A DNA stretch of 64,000 bases, taken from JAXMCI01 sp046349435 (GTDB lineage Bacteria > Pseudomonadota > Alphaproteobacteria > Dongiales > Dongiaceae). Positions 11,710-21,704 of this stretch are shown here, piece after piece (the first letter of the stretch is position 1; each line of letters begins with the position of its first letter). Below the pieces are notes generated by a model that saw nothing but the letters and a program-made list of their open reading frames with translations, was not told the origin of the DNA and searched no databases. Position numbers and translations under genes: made by a program. The stretch is from the NCBI GenBank assembly GCA_046349435.1, contig JAXMCI010000042.1, forward strand, positions 5,779 through 69,778. Reading direction: 5' to 3'.

Positions 11710-14217
11710 ATGGCGCTGCCGATCGAAGCCGTGCTGCCGGAGCTCCGGCGCATCCTCGCCGCCGGGACCGGGCTGGTGCTGCAGGCGCCGCCCGGCGCCG
11801 GCAAGACCACCGCCGTGCCGCCGGCCCTGCTCGACGAGCCCTGGGTCGCCGGGCGGCGCATCCTGATGCTGGAGCCGCGGCGGCTGGCGGCGCGCGCCGC
11901 CGCCCGGCGGATGGCGGCGCTGCGCGGCGAGGCGGTGGGCGAGACGGTCGGCTACCGCATCCGGCTCGACAGCCGCATCGGCCCGCGCACCCGCATCGAG
12001 GTGCTGACCGAGGGCATCCTGACCCGGCTGCTGCAGGAGGATCCCGGCCTCGCCGGGGTCGCGGCGGTGATCTTCGACGAGGTGCATGAGCGCTCGCTGC
12101 AGGGCGATCTCGGCCTGGCGCTCTGCCTCGAGGCGCGCGCCGCGCTGCGCCCCGACCTCAGGCTGGTGGCGATGAGCGCGACGCTCGAAGGCGAGCGCCT
12201 GGCGGCCCTGCTCGGCGCCCCGGTGCTGCGCAGCGAGGGCCGCGCCTTCCCGGTGGAGACCCGCTTCCTCGCCCGCGAGCCCGCCGGGCGGCTGGAGGAG
12301 GAGGTCGCCGCCGCGGTCCGCCGGGGGCTGGCCGAGAGCGGGCGACCTGCTGGTCTTCCTGCCCGGCGAGGCGGAGATCCGCCGCACGCTCGCGCTGCTG
12401 CAGGAGCGCGTCGGCGACGACGTCGCGCTGCATCCGCTCTACGGCAGCCTGCCGGCCGCCGCGCAGGACGCCGCCATCCAGGCCGCGCCGCCCGGGCAGC
12501 GCAAGGTGGTGCTGGCCACCGCCATCGCCGAGACCAGCCTGACCATCGACGGGGTGCGCGGGGTGATCGACGGCGGCCTGTCGCGGGTGCCGCGATTCGA
12601 TCCGGCGCGCGGCATGACCCGGCTCGCCACGGTCCGCGTCAGCCGCGCCGCCGCCGACCAGCGCCGCGGCCGCGCCGGCCGCCAGGCGCCGGGGACCTGC
12701 TGGCGGCTGTGGACGGCGGAGGCCGATCGGGCGCTGGCCCCGCAGGGCCGGCCGGAGATCCTCGAGGCCGACCTCGCGCCGCTCGCCCTCGAGCTCGCCG
12801 CCTGGGGCGCGGCGGCCGGCGCGCTCGCCTGGCTCGACCCGCCGCCGGCGGCGGCGCTGGCCCAGGCGCACGACCTGCTGCAGGCGCTGGGCGCCCTCGA
12901 CCCGGCCGGCCGGATCACCGCGCACGGCCGGGCGCTGCTGGCGCTGCCGCTGCATCCGCGGCTGGCCCACATGGTGCTGCGCGGCCAGGCGCTCGGCCTC
13001 GGCACGCTGGCCTGCCGGCTGGCGGCCCTGCTCGGCGAGCGCGACATCCTGCGGCGCCGGCCGGGCGCGGCGGCCGAGTCCGACCTGCGGCCGCGGCTGG
13101 AGCTGCTGGGGGCGCTGGGCCATGCCGCCGCCTCGCACGGCCTGGCGGTCGACCGCGCGGCGGCGCAGCGCGTGCTGGAGAGCGCGCGCGACCTGGAGCG
13201 CCGGCTCGGCATCCCGCCGGGCCGGCGCGGCGCCGCGCTCGCCACCGGACCGGCGGGCCTGCTGCTCGCCTTCGCCTGGCCCGACCGCATCGCCCGCCGC
13301 CGGCCGGGGCCGGAGCCGCGCTACGCGCTGGCCAATGGCGGCGGCGCCTTCCTGGCCGGGCCGGAGCCGCTCGCCGCCGCCGAGTTCCTGGTGGTGCCCG
13401 AGCTCGACGGCGAGCGCCGCGAGGCGCGCATCTTCCTCGCCGCGCCGGTGGAGCGGGCCGAGCTCGAGGCCCATCTCGCCGACCGCATCGTCGCCGAGGA
13501 TCTGGTGCGCTGGGATTCGCGCGAGGAGGCGGTGCTGGCGCGGCGCCGCCGGCGGCTGGGGGCGCTGACCCTCGACGACCGGCCGCTGCCCGGCCCGACC
13601 CGGCGGCGGTCGCCGCCGCGCTCATCGCCGGGATCCGCGAGCTCGGGCTCGGCTGCCTGCCCTGGACCGACGCGCTCCGCGCCTGGCGGGAGCGCGTCGC
13701 CTTCGCCGCCCGGCTCGAGCCGGAGGCGGGCTGGCCCGACCTCACCGACGCCGCGCTGTCGGCGACGCTGGAGGACTGGCTGGCGCCGTTCCTCGCCGGC
13801 TGCGCAAGGCGCGCCCATCTCGCGCGGGTCGATCTGGCGGCCGCGCTGGCCGCGCGGCTGACGCACGCACAGTCGCGGACGCTCGACCGGCTGGCGCCGA
13901 CCCATGTCGCCGTGCCGACCGGCAATCGCCTGCCGATCGACTATGCCGGGGCGCGGCCGGTGCTGGCGGTGCGGCTGCAGGAGATGCTCGGGCTGGCGGA
14001 GACGCCGACGGTGGCCGGCGGCCGGGTGAAGCTGCTGCTGCACCTGCTCTCGCCGGCCCGCCGCCCGCTGGCGGTGACCGACGACCTGGCGAGCTTCTGG
14101 GCGTCACCCTACCGGCAGGTCAGGGCGGAGATGCGCGGCCAGTATCCGCGCCACCCCTGGCCGGACGACCCGCTGCAGGCAATGCCGACCGCGCGGGCCA
14201 AGCCGCGCGGGCGGTGA
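11710..14217 (+). pseudogene. hrpB: ATP-dependent helicase HrpB with two compensating frameshifts
   Basis: The full span equals 835 residues, the usual length of HrpB, a DExH-box RNA helicase-like protein of bacteria. Frame 1 carries Walker A (APPGAGKTT), DEVH and the SAT motif (VAMSATL). An extra G near 12339 (AGCGGGCGAC) moves reading to frame 2, which carries the rest of helicase domain 2 (LVFLPGEAEI, VLATAIAETSLTI, RRGRAGRQAPGTCWRLW). One missing base near 13596 returns it to frame 1, which carries the HrpB C-terminal domain (LPIDYAGARPVLAVRLQEML, ending RHPWPDDP). The two shifts cancel. All motifs are present, so I expect an intact gene with sequencing errors. Confidence 0.82.
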
Positions 14218-14289
14218 CGGGACGAGCCCGCGATGCGCCGGTCCCCGGGAGGAGGCAGGACCGGCGCATCGGGCTCCGGCATGGCCTGG

Positions 14290-14481
14290 CTATCGCTTGC
14301 CGATCCGGCGCGCGACGACGATGGTGCCCTCGGCCATGGCGCTCGACGCGGCACCGGCAGCGGCGGCGTGGCCGGCCGTGGTGCCGTGCGGGACATGGCG
14401 CTTGCCGCGGGCCTCGGCGGTGGTGGCGAGACCGGCCGCGAGGAGCAGGGCGAAGGCGAGGGTGAAGGCGGGCTTCAGCAT
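14290..14481 (-). CDS. Small secreted hypothetical protein
   Basis: 63 residues beginning MLKPAFTLAFALLLAAG, with a typical signal peptide ending in TTAEA. The mature part is only about 40 residues, basic and Ala-rich (RGKRHVPHGTTAGH). It converges with hrpB, whose stop lies 72 bp away. No family recognised. Confidence 0.5.
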   Translation of the reverse strand: MLKPAFTLAFALLLAAGLATTAEARGKRHVPHGTTAGHAAAAGAASSAMAEGTIVVARRIGKR

Positions 14482-14636
14482 GGCGGGAACTCCGTCTCGG
14501 GTTGCGGCGCCGGCTCTTGCGCGGCGCCGGTCGGCAGGCCTGCCGACCCGCAGATCCTGGGACCGCCCTGTTTCGGTTCTATTCCTGCGCGCCGGGTTTC
14601 TGGTTTCCAGCGTTTCGAGGGCGTCCGTGGGCGGAG

Positions 14637-15108
14637 CGGGCGGCCTTCGAGGCCGCGGCGGCACCTTCGCCAGGCCAAGGCGGCGAAGGCGGCGCGCGTC
14701 CGGCACGGCGCGGCTCGCGCCGCCAGGCGCGCGATCTGCGAGGGCCTGGGGAACCGAGCGTTCGACCGCCGGCGTCAATGCCGGGTGCGGCTCACCGCCC
14801 AGGGCGAGCGGCTGCGGCGGCGCGTCCGCGAAGGCTTCGCCTTCGCGTGCGACGCCGCCATCGGGTCAAGGCCGCCATCTCGAGTGCGGTTGTCGATCGC
14901 CAGTCGTCGGCGTGCCCGGGCTCGGCGCCAGCCTGGCGGTGCGGCTGCATTCGAGGAGAGCATCCCGGCCTGGATCCCGGCGCTGCTGACGCCCGGTGGC
15001 CGAGGCCGCAGCCGCGCGGCCAGGCGCGGCCGATCCGCGAGCTCGAGCGCCGGATCGTCGAGGGCATCCGCTTCGCAGCCAGCCGTGGCCGAGGAGGGCG
15101 GCGCCTGA
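14637..15108 (+). pseudogene. Degenerate LysR-type regulator relic (tentative)
   Basis: Pieces of a GcvA-like LysR protein can be traced over several frames: AAFEAAA near 14637, then GLGNRAFDRRR, RVRLTAQGERLRRRVREG near 14745-14840, and a short HPGLD segment near 14960-14975. These match the LysR pattern of LEE.LG..LF.RR, LT..GE and R..HP.ID in order and at roughly correct spacing. The stops and frame changes are too many for a functional gene. It is more likely a decayed gene than a sequencing error. Confidence 0.4.
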
Positions 15109-15211
15109 CGCCGGCTTCGCCTCCGTCGCCGCTATCCATGCCGCCTCTTGGTTTCGCGCCCGCGAGCGCAAGCATGGGGCGCGCGCCGTCGTCGTGGGGC
15201 AGGGGACCGCC

Positions 15212-15748
15212 ATGAGGCGGGCAAGGGGCTGGTGAGCTGCTGGTCCTGCTGCTCGCGCTGACGGTGCGGCCGCGCCGGCCGCGGCCGATGACGGGCTCGA
15301 CCGCTTCGTCGGCCTCTTCCAGGGGCAGGCGCAGGGCGAGGCGGCCGACCGCTTCTTCGTCAGCAGCTACCGCGACGTCCGGGTCGAGCTGCGGCGCGAG
15401 GGCGACGGCTTCCGCCTCGCCTGGAGCACGCTGATCCGGGACGCCGAGGATGCGGCCGGCCAGCGCCTGCGCCGCAGCGAGCTGCATTTCATCCCCGGCC
15501 CGTCACCCCGGACCTGGCGCACCGCCGCCGCGGCCGAGCCCTTCACCGGCCGCCCCGGCGCCTGGGCGGTGCTGGCCGGCAACCGCCTGACCGTGCAGGT
15601 GCTGGCGATCGACGCGGCGGGCGGCTGGGAGCTGCAGACCTACGAGCGCACGCTCGAGGGCGATGCCATGGCGCTGCGCTTCAGCCGGCTGGCCCCGGGC
15701 CGGCCCGAGCTGGTCGTGACCGGGCGGCTGACCCGGCAACCCGATTGA
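15212..15748 (+). pseudogene. Putative exported protein, disrupted at the N-terminus
   Basis: The body of the protein reads cleanly to the stop at 15746-15748 (DDGLDRFVGLFQGQAQGE ... MALRFSRLAPGRPELVVTG). The signal peptide region (ELLVLLLALTV, about 15234-15266) is in a different frame. The ATG at 15212 reads into a TGA after seven codons. Two single-base changes would join ATG, signal peptide and body. The mature domain looks like a small lipocalin-like beta sheet with alternating strands. The family is not recognised. It lies 22 bp before the lrgA homologue. Confidence 0.5.
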
Positions 15749-15770
15749 TCGCCGAGGAGGCGCCTGCCCG

Positions 15771-16120
15771 ATGACCACGATCTTCCTGCTGATCGTCCTG
15801 CAGCTGGTCGGCGAGGCGATCGCCTCGGTCGCCGGGCTGCCGATCCCGGGCGCGGTGATCGGGCTGGTGCTGCTCTTCGTCCTGCTCTGCGCCCGCGGCG
15901 GCGCTCGGAGGAGCTCGGCCGCACGGCGGGCTTCCTGCACGACAATCTCGGGCTGCTGTTCGTGCCGGCAGGCGTCGGGGTGATCGCCTGGCTGCCGCTG
16001 ATCGAGGGCGCCTGGCTGCCGATCGCCGTCGGCCTGCTGGTCTCGGTGGTGGCCAGCCTGGCGGTCACCGCGCTGGTCATGTCGGCGCTGTCGCGGCGCC
16101 TGCCCGGCCGCCAGGGCTGA
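15771..16120 (+). pseudogene. LrgA/CidA family holin-like protein, one frameshift
   Basis: With one base restored near 15900 this gives a 116-residue membrane protein. It has the LrgA pattern: FLLIVLQLVGEAIASVAGLP, then IPGAVIGLVLLFVLL in frame 1, then after the shift FLHDNLGLLFVPAGVGVIAW and two more helices. LrgA/CidA proteins act with LrgB/CidB in murein hydrolase control or in pyruvate and organic-acid export, and the lrgB partner follows 10 bp downstream. The indel is probably an assembly error because both halves are well conserved. Confidence 0.78.
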
Positions 16121-16130
16121 GGGCGCAGGG

Positions 16131-16841
16131 ATGGGCCTCGCCCATGCCGAGTACCTGCTGGCCTCGCCGCTGCTCTGGCTCAGCATCACGCTGGGCGTGT
16201 TCATCGCCGCCAGCGCGCTCGCGCGGCGGCTCGGCAAGACGCCGCTGCTCAACCCGGTGCTGCTGTCGATCGCTGCGATCGTGCTGCTGCTGGCGGCGAC
16301 CGGCACGCCCTATCGCCGCTATTTCGAGGGCGCCCAGTTCGTCAACTTCCTGCTCGGTCCGGCGGTGGTGGCGCTGGCCGTGCCGCTGCATCGCCACCTC
16401 GCCCTGATCCGCCGCCAGGCGCCGGCGGTCGCGGGCGCGCTGCTGGCGGGCTCGGCGACGGCCATCCTGTCGGGCGCGCTGGTGGCGCGCTGGCTCGGCG
16501 CCGGGCGCGAGCTGTTCGTCTCGATGGCGCCGAAATCGGCGACCGCGCCGATCGCCATGGCGGTGGCCGAGCGGCTCGGCGGCGCCGCGCCGCTGACCGC
16601 CGTGCTGACCATCGCCACCGGCATCCTCGGCGCGGTGCTGGGCTCGACCGTCTGCCGCCTGGTGGGGGTGCGCGACTGGCCGGCGCGCGGCTTCGCCATG
16701 GGGCTGACCAGCCACGGCATCGCCACCGCGCGGGCCTTCCAGGAGCACGAGCTGGCCGGCACCTTCGCGGCGCTGGCCATGGCGCTGAACGGCGTCGCCA
16801 CCACGGTGCTGGCGCCGCTGCTGCTCGGGCTGCTGTTCTGA
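16131..16841 (+). CDS. lrgB: LrgB family membrane protein
   Basis: 236 residues with about seven membrane helices and the conserved LrgB features: KTPLLNPVLLSI near the N-terminus, FVSMAPKSATAPIAMAVAE in the middle and LTSHGIATARAFQEHE near the C-terminus. It forms a two-gene unit with the upstream lrgA-type gene. The family works in the inner membrane, affecting autolysis or transport of small organic acids. The gene converges with spoVR, with stops 4 bp apart. Confidence 0.9.
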   Translation: MGLAHAEYLLASPLLWLSITLGVFIAASALARRLGKTPLLNPVLLSIAAIVLLLAATGTPYRRYFEGAQFVNFLLGPAVVALAVPLHRHLALIRRQAPAVAGALLAGSATAILSGALVARWLGAGRELFVSMAPKSATAPIAMAVAERLGGAAPLTAVLTIATGILGAVLGSTVCRLVGVRDWPARGFAMGLTSHGIATARAFQEHELAGTFAALAMALNGVATTVLAPLLLGLLF

Positions 16842-16845
16842 CGGC

Positions 16846-18267
16846 TCAGCGCCGCCGCAGCTCGCTGCCGTTCCAGCAGAGCGCGACCGACCGGCCGCCG
16901 AGCTGGGTCTCGAGCACGACGTCGCTGCCCCAGAGCTGCTGGACGAAGCGCAGCGTCTTCTCGGCATAGTCCATCTGCAGCTCGCGGCCCTCGAACTCGT
17001 GCCGCAGCAGCAGGCTGCGGTCGCCGCCATGGTCGGCGTCGACGACGCGGATCAGCGGCACGCCGCCCATGCCGACCGAGGCGAGCAGGGTCTGCTTGAC
17101 GGCGCGCCAGTCGGCCTCGTCGGCGACCTTGGTCACCGTCATCGCGCCGTCGGCCGGCTCCAGCTCGACCATGTCCATCTCGCGCATCAGCGGCTGGGTC
17201 AGGAAGCGGCGCAGGAAGGAGACGTCGCGGTCGACCTCGCGGACCTCGAAGATCGCCGCGCGGCCGGAGCGGCCGGGCGGCCCGCCGGCCTCGATCTCCT
17301 CGGCCGTGGGCGCGTCGTGGCGGCGCACGATGTCGTCCCAGAGCCTGAGGCCGAGATGGTAGGGATTGATGTCGCCCGGGATCGGCCGCACCACCTGGTT
17401 GTGGCGCACCAGGAACTCGATCTGCAGGTCGGGGGGCAGCTCCAGGCTGTTGAGGATGGTGCGGTGCCAGTAGGTCGCCCACCCCTCGTTCATGATCTTG
17501 GTCTCGATCTGCGGCAGGAAGTACTGCGCCTCGTCATGGACGATGGTGATCAGGTCCTTCTGCCACTCGGCCAGCCGCGGCGCGTGATCGCGGATGAAGA
17601 GCAGCAGGTCCTCCTCCGGCTCGAGCGGGGTGCGGTGCAGGTCCGGCTCGCGGTAGTCGGGCCGGCGATGCACGGCGCGGAAGGGATCGGCGGGCGGCGC
17701 GGCGGCGGCCAGCGCGGCCTCGCGCTGCTCCACCGGGTTGCGCCGGCGGATCGCCGGGTTGCGCGGCGCGTTCAGCGACAAGGCGTGGGCGGCGTCGAGC
17801 ACGGTCTCGACCTTGGCCTGGCCGATCGAGGGGTCGGCGGCATAGGCGCGGGCCCGGCGCGCATGGTTCTTGAAGGAATCGACGGCGAGGTCGGCGCGCA
17901 GATGGCCGAAGGTAAAGTTGCGGGCGAAGAAGTCGTTGTGGCCGTAGACATGGGCGATGGTGAGGATCTGCAGGGCCAGCGAGTTCTGCCGCATCAGGTA
18001 GGCGAGGCAGGGGTCGCTGTTGATCACCATCTCGTAGGGCAGGCCGGCGACGCCGTGGTCGTAGAGCGTCTTCTGCCGCTCGAAGGACTTGCCCCAGGAC
18101 CAGTGCGGATAGCGCGCCGGCATGCCGGAATAGGCCATCAGCCCGAGCATCTGCGTGTGGTCGCAGAGCTCGAACTCCTGCGGGTAGCAGCTGAGGCCGA
18201 ATTCCTCGACCTTCTCGCGGATCCGGCCGTCCCAGTATTCGAGGTCGCGGATGGTCCAGCTCGTCAT
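16846..18267 (-). CDS. spoVR: SpoVR family protein
   Basis: 473 residues starting MTSWTIRDLEYWDGRI. Clear SpoVR family features include LCDHTQMLGLMAYSGMPARY, VYGHNDFFARN, and NEGWATYWHRTIL with NPYHLG. SpoVR (YcgB in enterobacteria) is a cytoplasmic protein induced in stationary phase and almost always found with PrkA kinase and YeaH, as here. Its biochemical role is not settled. The gene lies about 250 bp downstream of yeaH with palindromic repeats between them. The end of the ORF just touches the lrgB end. Confidence 0.93.
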   Translation of the reverse strand: MTSWTIRDLEYWDGRIREKVEEFGLSCYPQEFELCDHTQMLGLMAYSGMPARYPHWSWGKSFERQKTLYDHGVAGLPYEMVINSDPCLAYLMRQNSLALQILTIAHVYGHNDFFARNFTFGHLRADLAVDSFKNHARRARAYAADPSIGQAKVETVLDAAHALSLNAPRNPAIRRRNPVEQREAALAAAAPPADPFRAVHRRPDYREPDLHRTPLEPEEDLLLFIRDHAPRLAEWQKDLITIVHDEAQYFLPQIETKIMNEGWATYWHRTILNSLELPPDLQIEFLVRHNQVVRPIPGDINPYHLGLRLWDDIVRRHDAPTAEEIEAGGPPGRSGRAAIFEVREVDRDVSFLRRFLTQPLMREMDMVELEPADGAMTVTKVADEADWRAVKQTLLASVGMGGVPLIRVVDADHGGDRSLLLRHEFEGRELQMDYAEKTLRFVQQLWGSDVVLETQLGGRSVALCWNGSELRRR

Positions 18268-18289
18268 GCCTATCCCACCATCCAGTTTC

Positions 18290-18318
18290 CCTCGTCCTTC
18301 GACAGGCTCAAGACGAGG
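18290..18318. repeat. Small inverted repeat CCTCGTC...GACGAGG
   Basis: CCTCGTC (18290-18296) pairs with GACGAGG (18312-18318) around the common proteobacterial intergenic string CTTCGACAGGCTCAAG. It sits between yeaH and spoVR, near the larger inverted repeat. Confidence 0.55.
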
Positions 18319-18367
18319 CCTTGAAGTCATCGCCCGAGGGGATTCCGATCGGACGCAACCTATCGAT

Positions 18368-18481
18368 GTCATCGCCGGGCTTGACCCGGCGATCCATGCC
18401 GGCGGCTCTCCGTTCGGGATCAGCGTGACGGGATGGGCCGGTGCCCTTCGCGTGGATCGCCGGGTCAAGCCCGGCGATGAC
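18368..18481. repeat. Two inverted 29-bp palindromic repeat elements
   Basis: 18368-18396 and 18453-18481 are exact reverse complements. The unit is TGGAT, a 7-bp arm CGCCGGG, the loop TCAAG, the arm CCCGGCG, then ATGAC, so each copy is itself a hairpin and the pair can also form a long stem. Related copies occur at 43744-43772 and in degraded form at 24997-25021. They are short mobile-repeat (REP-like) elements, here inside the prkA-yeaH-spoVR unit. Confidence 0.8.
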
Positions 18482-18517
18482 AAGATGGGAGCGCCCCCAC
18501 GTCATCGGGTGCGGCCG

Positions 18518-19753
18518 TCATGCCGCCGCCGCGCGGTCGCGCGACAGGAAGGTCTTGAAGCTGCGCCAGACGTCGGACTTGTCGGTGATGCGCAGCGCCT
18601 GGAAGTTGGCGGCGGCGAGGCCGTGGAAGATGCCGAGCATGGAATCGCCGCCGCGATAGCCGCTGCTCGGCCGGATCTCGCCATAGCCGAACAGGGTGCA
18701 GGCCTTGCACAGCTCGCCCGCGAGCTTGAGCGTCGCCGGCTGGTCGCCCGGCATGTTGTCGCCGTCCGAGCAGTGGAAGGCATAGACGTTCCACAGCGCC
18801 GGGTGGTAGCGCTGCTCGATGATCTCCAGCGCCTTGGCATAGCCCGAGGAGATCAGCGTGCCGCCCGACTCGCCCTTGTGGAAGAAGTCCTCCTCGCTGA
18901 CCTCGCGGGCGACGGCGTCGTGCGCGATGAACACCAGCTCGACATGCTCGTAGCGGGTGCGCACGAACTGGTAGAGCAGGAAGAAGAAGCTGCGGGCCAG
19001 ATACTTCTTCATGGTGTCCATCGAGCCCGAGGTGTCCATGATGCAGAGCACCACGGCGTTGGATTCCTCGTCGACGTCCTCGGTGCGCCGGCGGAAGCGC
19101 ATGTCGCTCTGGTGGAAGGGGAAGCGGCGCGGCCCCGCCGGCGGGCCCTGCAGGGCGAGCGTCGCGCGCTCGTCCTGCGGCTCGGGCTCGCCCTCCAGCG
19201 CCGCGCCGAACGGCAGCCCATGCGCCAGCTTGCGCCGCAGCCGGGCGCGCGCCGTGCGGCGCTTGTCGAGCTGCACCCGGATGCCGACCTTGCGGTAGCC
19301 GAAGCGCTTGGTGGTGCTCTGGCTGATCGTCTCGCGCAGCGCCTTGCGCTCGAGGTCGGGCAGCGCCAGGTCCTCGAACATCAGGTCGACCAGCTCCTCG
19401 AGCGTGATGTCGGTCTCGTAGTAGTCGACCCCCGGGCGCTCGCCGGGCTGGCCGGGCTGCTGGCCCTGGCCCGGCTTGCCCTGGCCCATCTGCTGGCCCG
19501 GCTTGCTGTCGCCGTTGCCCTGGCCGACGCGCGGCGTGTTGTCGCCGTAGACGAAGCGGTACTCCTTGATGCCGCGCAGCGGCACCTTGATGATCTGGTC
19601 GCCGCTGCGCCCGATGATCGACTGCTCGGCCAGGATGTCGGCGATGTTGTCGCGGATCGCCTCGCGCACCTTCTCGCGGTGGCGCTGCCGGTCGCCCGAG
19701 CTGCGGTCGGACTGCAGCGCGTCGGTCGAGGAGTAGGGCCGGAACACGGCCAT
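18518..19753 (-). CDS. yeaH: YeaH/YhbH family protein (DUF444)
   Basis: 411 residues. The N-terminus binds nucleic-acid-like or kinase partners in the family (RYRFVYGDN region near 65-75, preceded by IKVPLRGIKE). A low-complexity Gly/Gln/Pro linker follows at 78-108. The C-terminal half is a von Willebrand A-like domain with the metal site DTSGSMDTMKK and later SDGDN. YeaH works with PrkA in stationary-phase and nitrogen-starvation responses. It starts 19 bp after the prkA stop, so the two are co-transcribed. Confidence 0.93.
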   Translation of the reverse strand: MAVFRPYSSTDALQSDRSSGDRQRHREKVREAIRDNIADILAEQSIIGRSGDQIIKVPLRGIKEYRFVYGDNTPRVGQGNGDSKPGQQMGQGKPGQGQQPGQPGERPGVDYYETDITLEELVDLMFEDLALPDLERKALRETISQSTTKRFGYRKVGIRVQLDKRRTARARLRRKLAHGLPFGAALEGEPEPQDERATLALQGPPAGPRRFPFHQSDMRFRRRTEDVDEESNAVVLCIMDTSGSMDTMKKYLARSFFFLLYQFVRTRYEHVELVFIAHDAVAREVSEEDFFHKGESGGTLISSGYAKALEIIEQRYHPALWNVYAFHCSDGDNMPGDQPATLKLAGELCKACTLFGYGEIRPSSGYRGGDSMLGIFHGLAAANFQALRITDKSDVWRSFKTFLSRDRAAAA

Positions 19754-19772
19754 CGGCGGGTCCCCCTTGCCG

Positions 19773-21704
19773 TCAGTCCTTCCACAGATGGTTGGCGGCG
19801 TACTTCAGGACCACCTCGGCCGAATGCTCGTTGTAGCCGCTGCGCATCATGCTCTGCAGCAGCGCCTCGTACTTCTTCTTCTGGTCCTCGTCGCGCGTCC
19901 GGTTCTTGGTGATGATCCGGCTGATGTCGCGCACCGAGCCCATCAGCTTCTTCTCGATCGCCTCCTTGAGCGGCTCGTAGCTGGCATAGGCGACGCGCTC
20001 GCCGCGGCGGCCGGCGGCCCAGAGATAGGCGATCACCTCCTGGCGGAAGCCGTCGGCCGAGCTGCCGATGATGGCGATCTGCTCCTCGATCGACTTGAGG
20101 AAGCCGAGGTCGGGGTTGAGCTCCTCGCGGGTGTTGCGGTCCTTGACCTTGGTCTTGTTGGCGTAGGCCTCGGCATGGTCGAGGTAGTTCTGGAACAGGG
20201 TCTCGGCCTGCTCCTCGTAGGCGTAGACGAAGGCCTTGGTGATCTCGCGCTCGAGGATCTCGAGATAGGCCTTGTGGATGGTGTCCTGGAGGAACTCGAG
20301 GTAGCGCTTGCGCGTGTCGTCGGGAAGGTCGGCCTCCTTCACCATCTTGATCAGCACCTCGCGGATGTGGATCGGGGTGATCCCTTCCGGATGGCGCGAC
20401 AGGGCGGAATCGAGCGCCTTCATGATGAAGCGCGGCGAGATGCCGCTCATGCCCTCGGACTTGGCGTCCTCGCGCAGCTCGTCGAGGTCGATCTTCTTGG
20501 CGTGGCCCTTCTCGACCACCTCCTCGCCGTTATAGAGCTTGAGCTTGGTCAGCGGGTCGCACTTGGCGGTCGGCTGCAGGCGGGTGAGGATGGCGAACAT
20601 CGCCGCCACCTCGATCGAGTGCGGCGCGATGTGGGTGCGGAAGCCGGAGCGGCCGAAGATCTTGTGGTAGATCTTCGCCTCCTCGCAGAGCCTGAGGTTG
20701 TAGGGCACGCGGATCGCCACGATGCGATCCATGATCGCCTCGTTGGTGTGGTCCGCCTTGAACTTGCGCCACTCCGCCTCGTTGGAGTGGGCGACGATCA
20801 CCGTGTCGACGTAGATGGTGCCGTGGCGGCCGGGGGCCGGGACGAACTTCTCCTGCGTCGCGGTGATGATGGCGTGCAGGTACTCGGTCTCGTTCTTGAA
20901 GACCTCGATGAACTCGGTGACGCCGCGATTGCCGGCGTTGAAGGCGCCGTTGAGGTCGAGCGCGCGCGGGTCCCCCTCGGAATAGCGGTCGAGCTTGGAG
21001 ATGTCCTCCGAGCCGATCAGCACCGAGGTGTCCTGGTTGTTGGGATCGACCGGCGGCACCACGGCGATGCCGCGCCGCGCGGTGCGCGAGAAGGTCATGG
21101 TGGTGACCGGCATCTCCTCGTAGCGCCCGCCGAACTCGTTCTCCAGCCGCCAGCGGCAGACCGGGCAGAGCTCGCCCTCGATCTGGATGTCGAGCATCTT
21201 GTTGAACTCGCGCCGGAGGTGGCGCGGGATCAGGTGCAGCGGCTCCTCGCGGATCGGGCAGCCGTCGATGACGTAGATCGGCTCGGCCTCCTCCAGCCCC
21301 TCCTTGAGCCGCTCGGCCAGCGAGCTCTTGCCGGAGCCGACCGGGCCCATGAGGTAGAGCACCTGGCGGCTCTCCTCGCCCTTGAGCGCGGCGGCATGGA
21401 GGTAGTGGACGACCTTCTCCAGCACGTCCTCGATGCCGAAGAAGTCGTTCCTGAAGAACTCGTAGGTCTTGGGCGGCTCGCCGCCCCAGAGCTTGGCGGC
21501 CCGCGCCGCGTCGGCCTCGTCGGGCTGCGACTGGCCGGCCTTCATGATGATGTCGTAGAGGTGCGCGTGGGCCAGCTTGTAGAGACCCGGGTTCTCGCGC
21601 ACCTTCTCGAGATAGCCCAGAAAATTACCCTGCCAGTGCTGCTGGCGACGGCTTGCGTGATCGCGGCCGATGAGCTCTGCGAAGAGATTCGTCTGCTCAG
21701 CCAT
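19773..21704 (-). CDS. prkA: PrkA family serine protein kinase / AAA ATPase
   Basis: 643 residues, standard for PrkA. Walker A is MGPVGSGKSSLAERL. An AAA domain precedes a C-terminal PrkA kinase-like domain, and a CPVCRW segment (near 170) is typical. The family phosphorylates target proteins in Bacillus and E. coli and some members have Lon-like proteolytic activity. It begins the three-gene unit prkA-yeaH-spoVR on the minus strand. Confidence 0.95.
   Translation of the reverse strand: MAEQTNLFAELIGRDHASRRQQHWQGNFLGYLEKVRENPGLYKLAHAHLYDIIMKAGQSQPDEADAARAAKLWGGEPPKTYEFFRNDFFGIEDVLEKVVHYLHAAALKGEESRQVLYLMGPVGSGKSSLAERLKEGLEEAEPIYVIDGCPIREEPLHLIPRHLRREFNKMLDIQIEGELCPVCRWRLENEFGGRYEEMPVTTMTFSRTARRGIAVVPPVDPNNQDTSVLIGSEDISKLDRYSEGDPRALDLNGAFNAGNRGVTEFIEVFKNETEYLHAIITATQEKFVPAPGRHGTIYVDTVIVAHSNEAEWRKFKADHTNEAIMDRIVAIRVPYNLRLCEEAKIYHKIFGRSGFRTHIAPHSIEVAAMFAILTRLQPTAKCDPLTKLKLYNGEEVVEKGHAKKIDLDELREDAKSEGMSGISPRFIMKALDSALSRHPEGITPIHIREVLIKMVKEADLPDDTRKRYLEFLQDTIHKAYLEILEREITKAFVYAYEEQAETLFQNYLDHAEAYANKTKVKDRNTREELNPDLGFLKSIEEQIAIIGSSADGFRQEVIAYLWAAGRRGERVAYASYEPLKEAIEKKLMGSVRDISRIITKNRTRDEDQKKKYEALLQSMMRSGYNEHSAEVVLKYAANHLWKD

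Noticed and set aside
14233..15108. 291-codon plus-strand frame over 14.2-15.1 kb
   Set aside because: It begins inside sequence antisense to a small secreted protein and shows LysR resemblance only in a short part. Treated as a relic.
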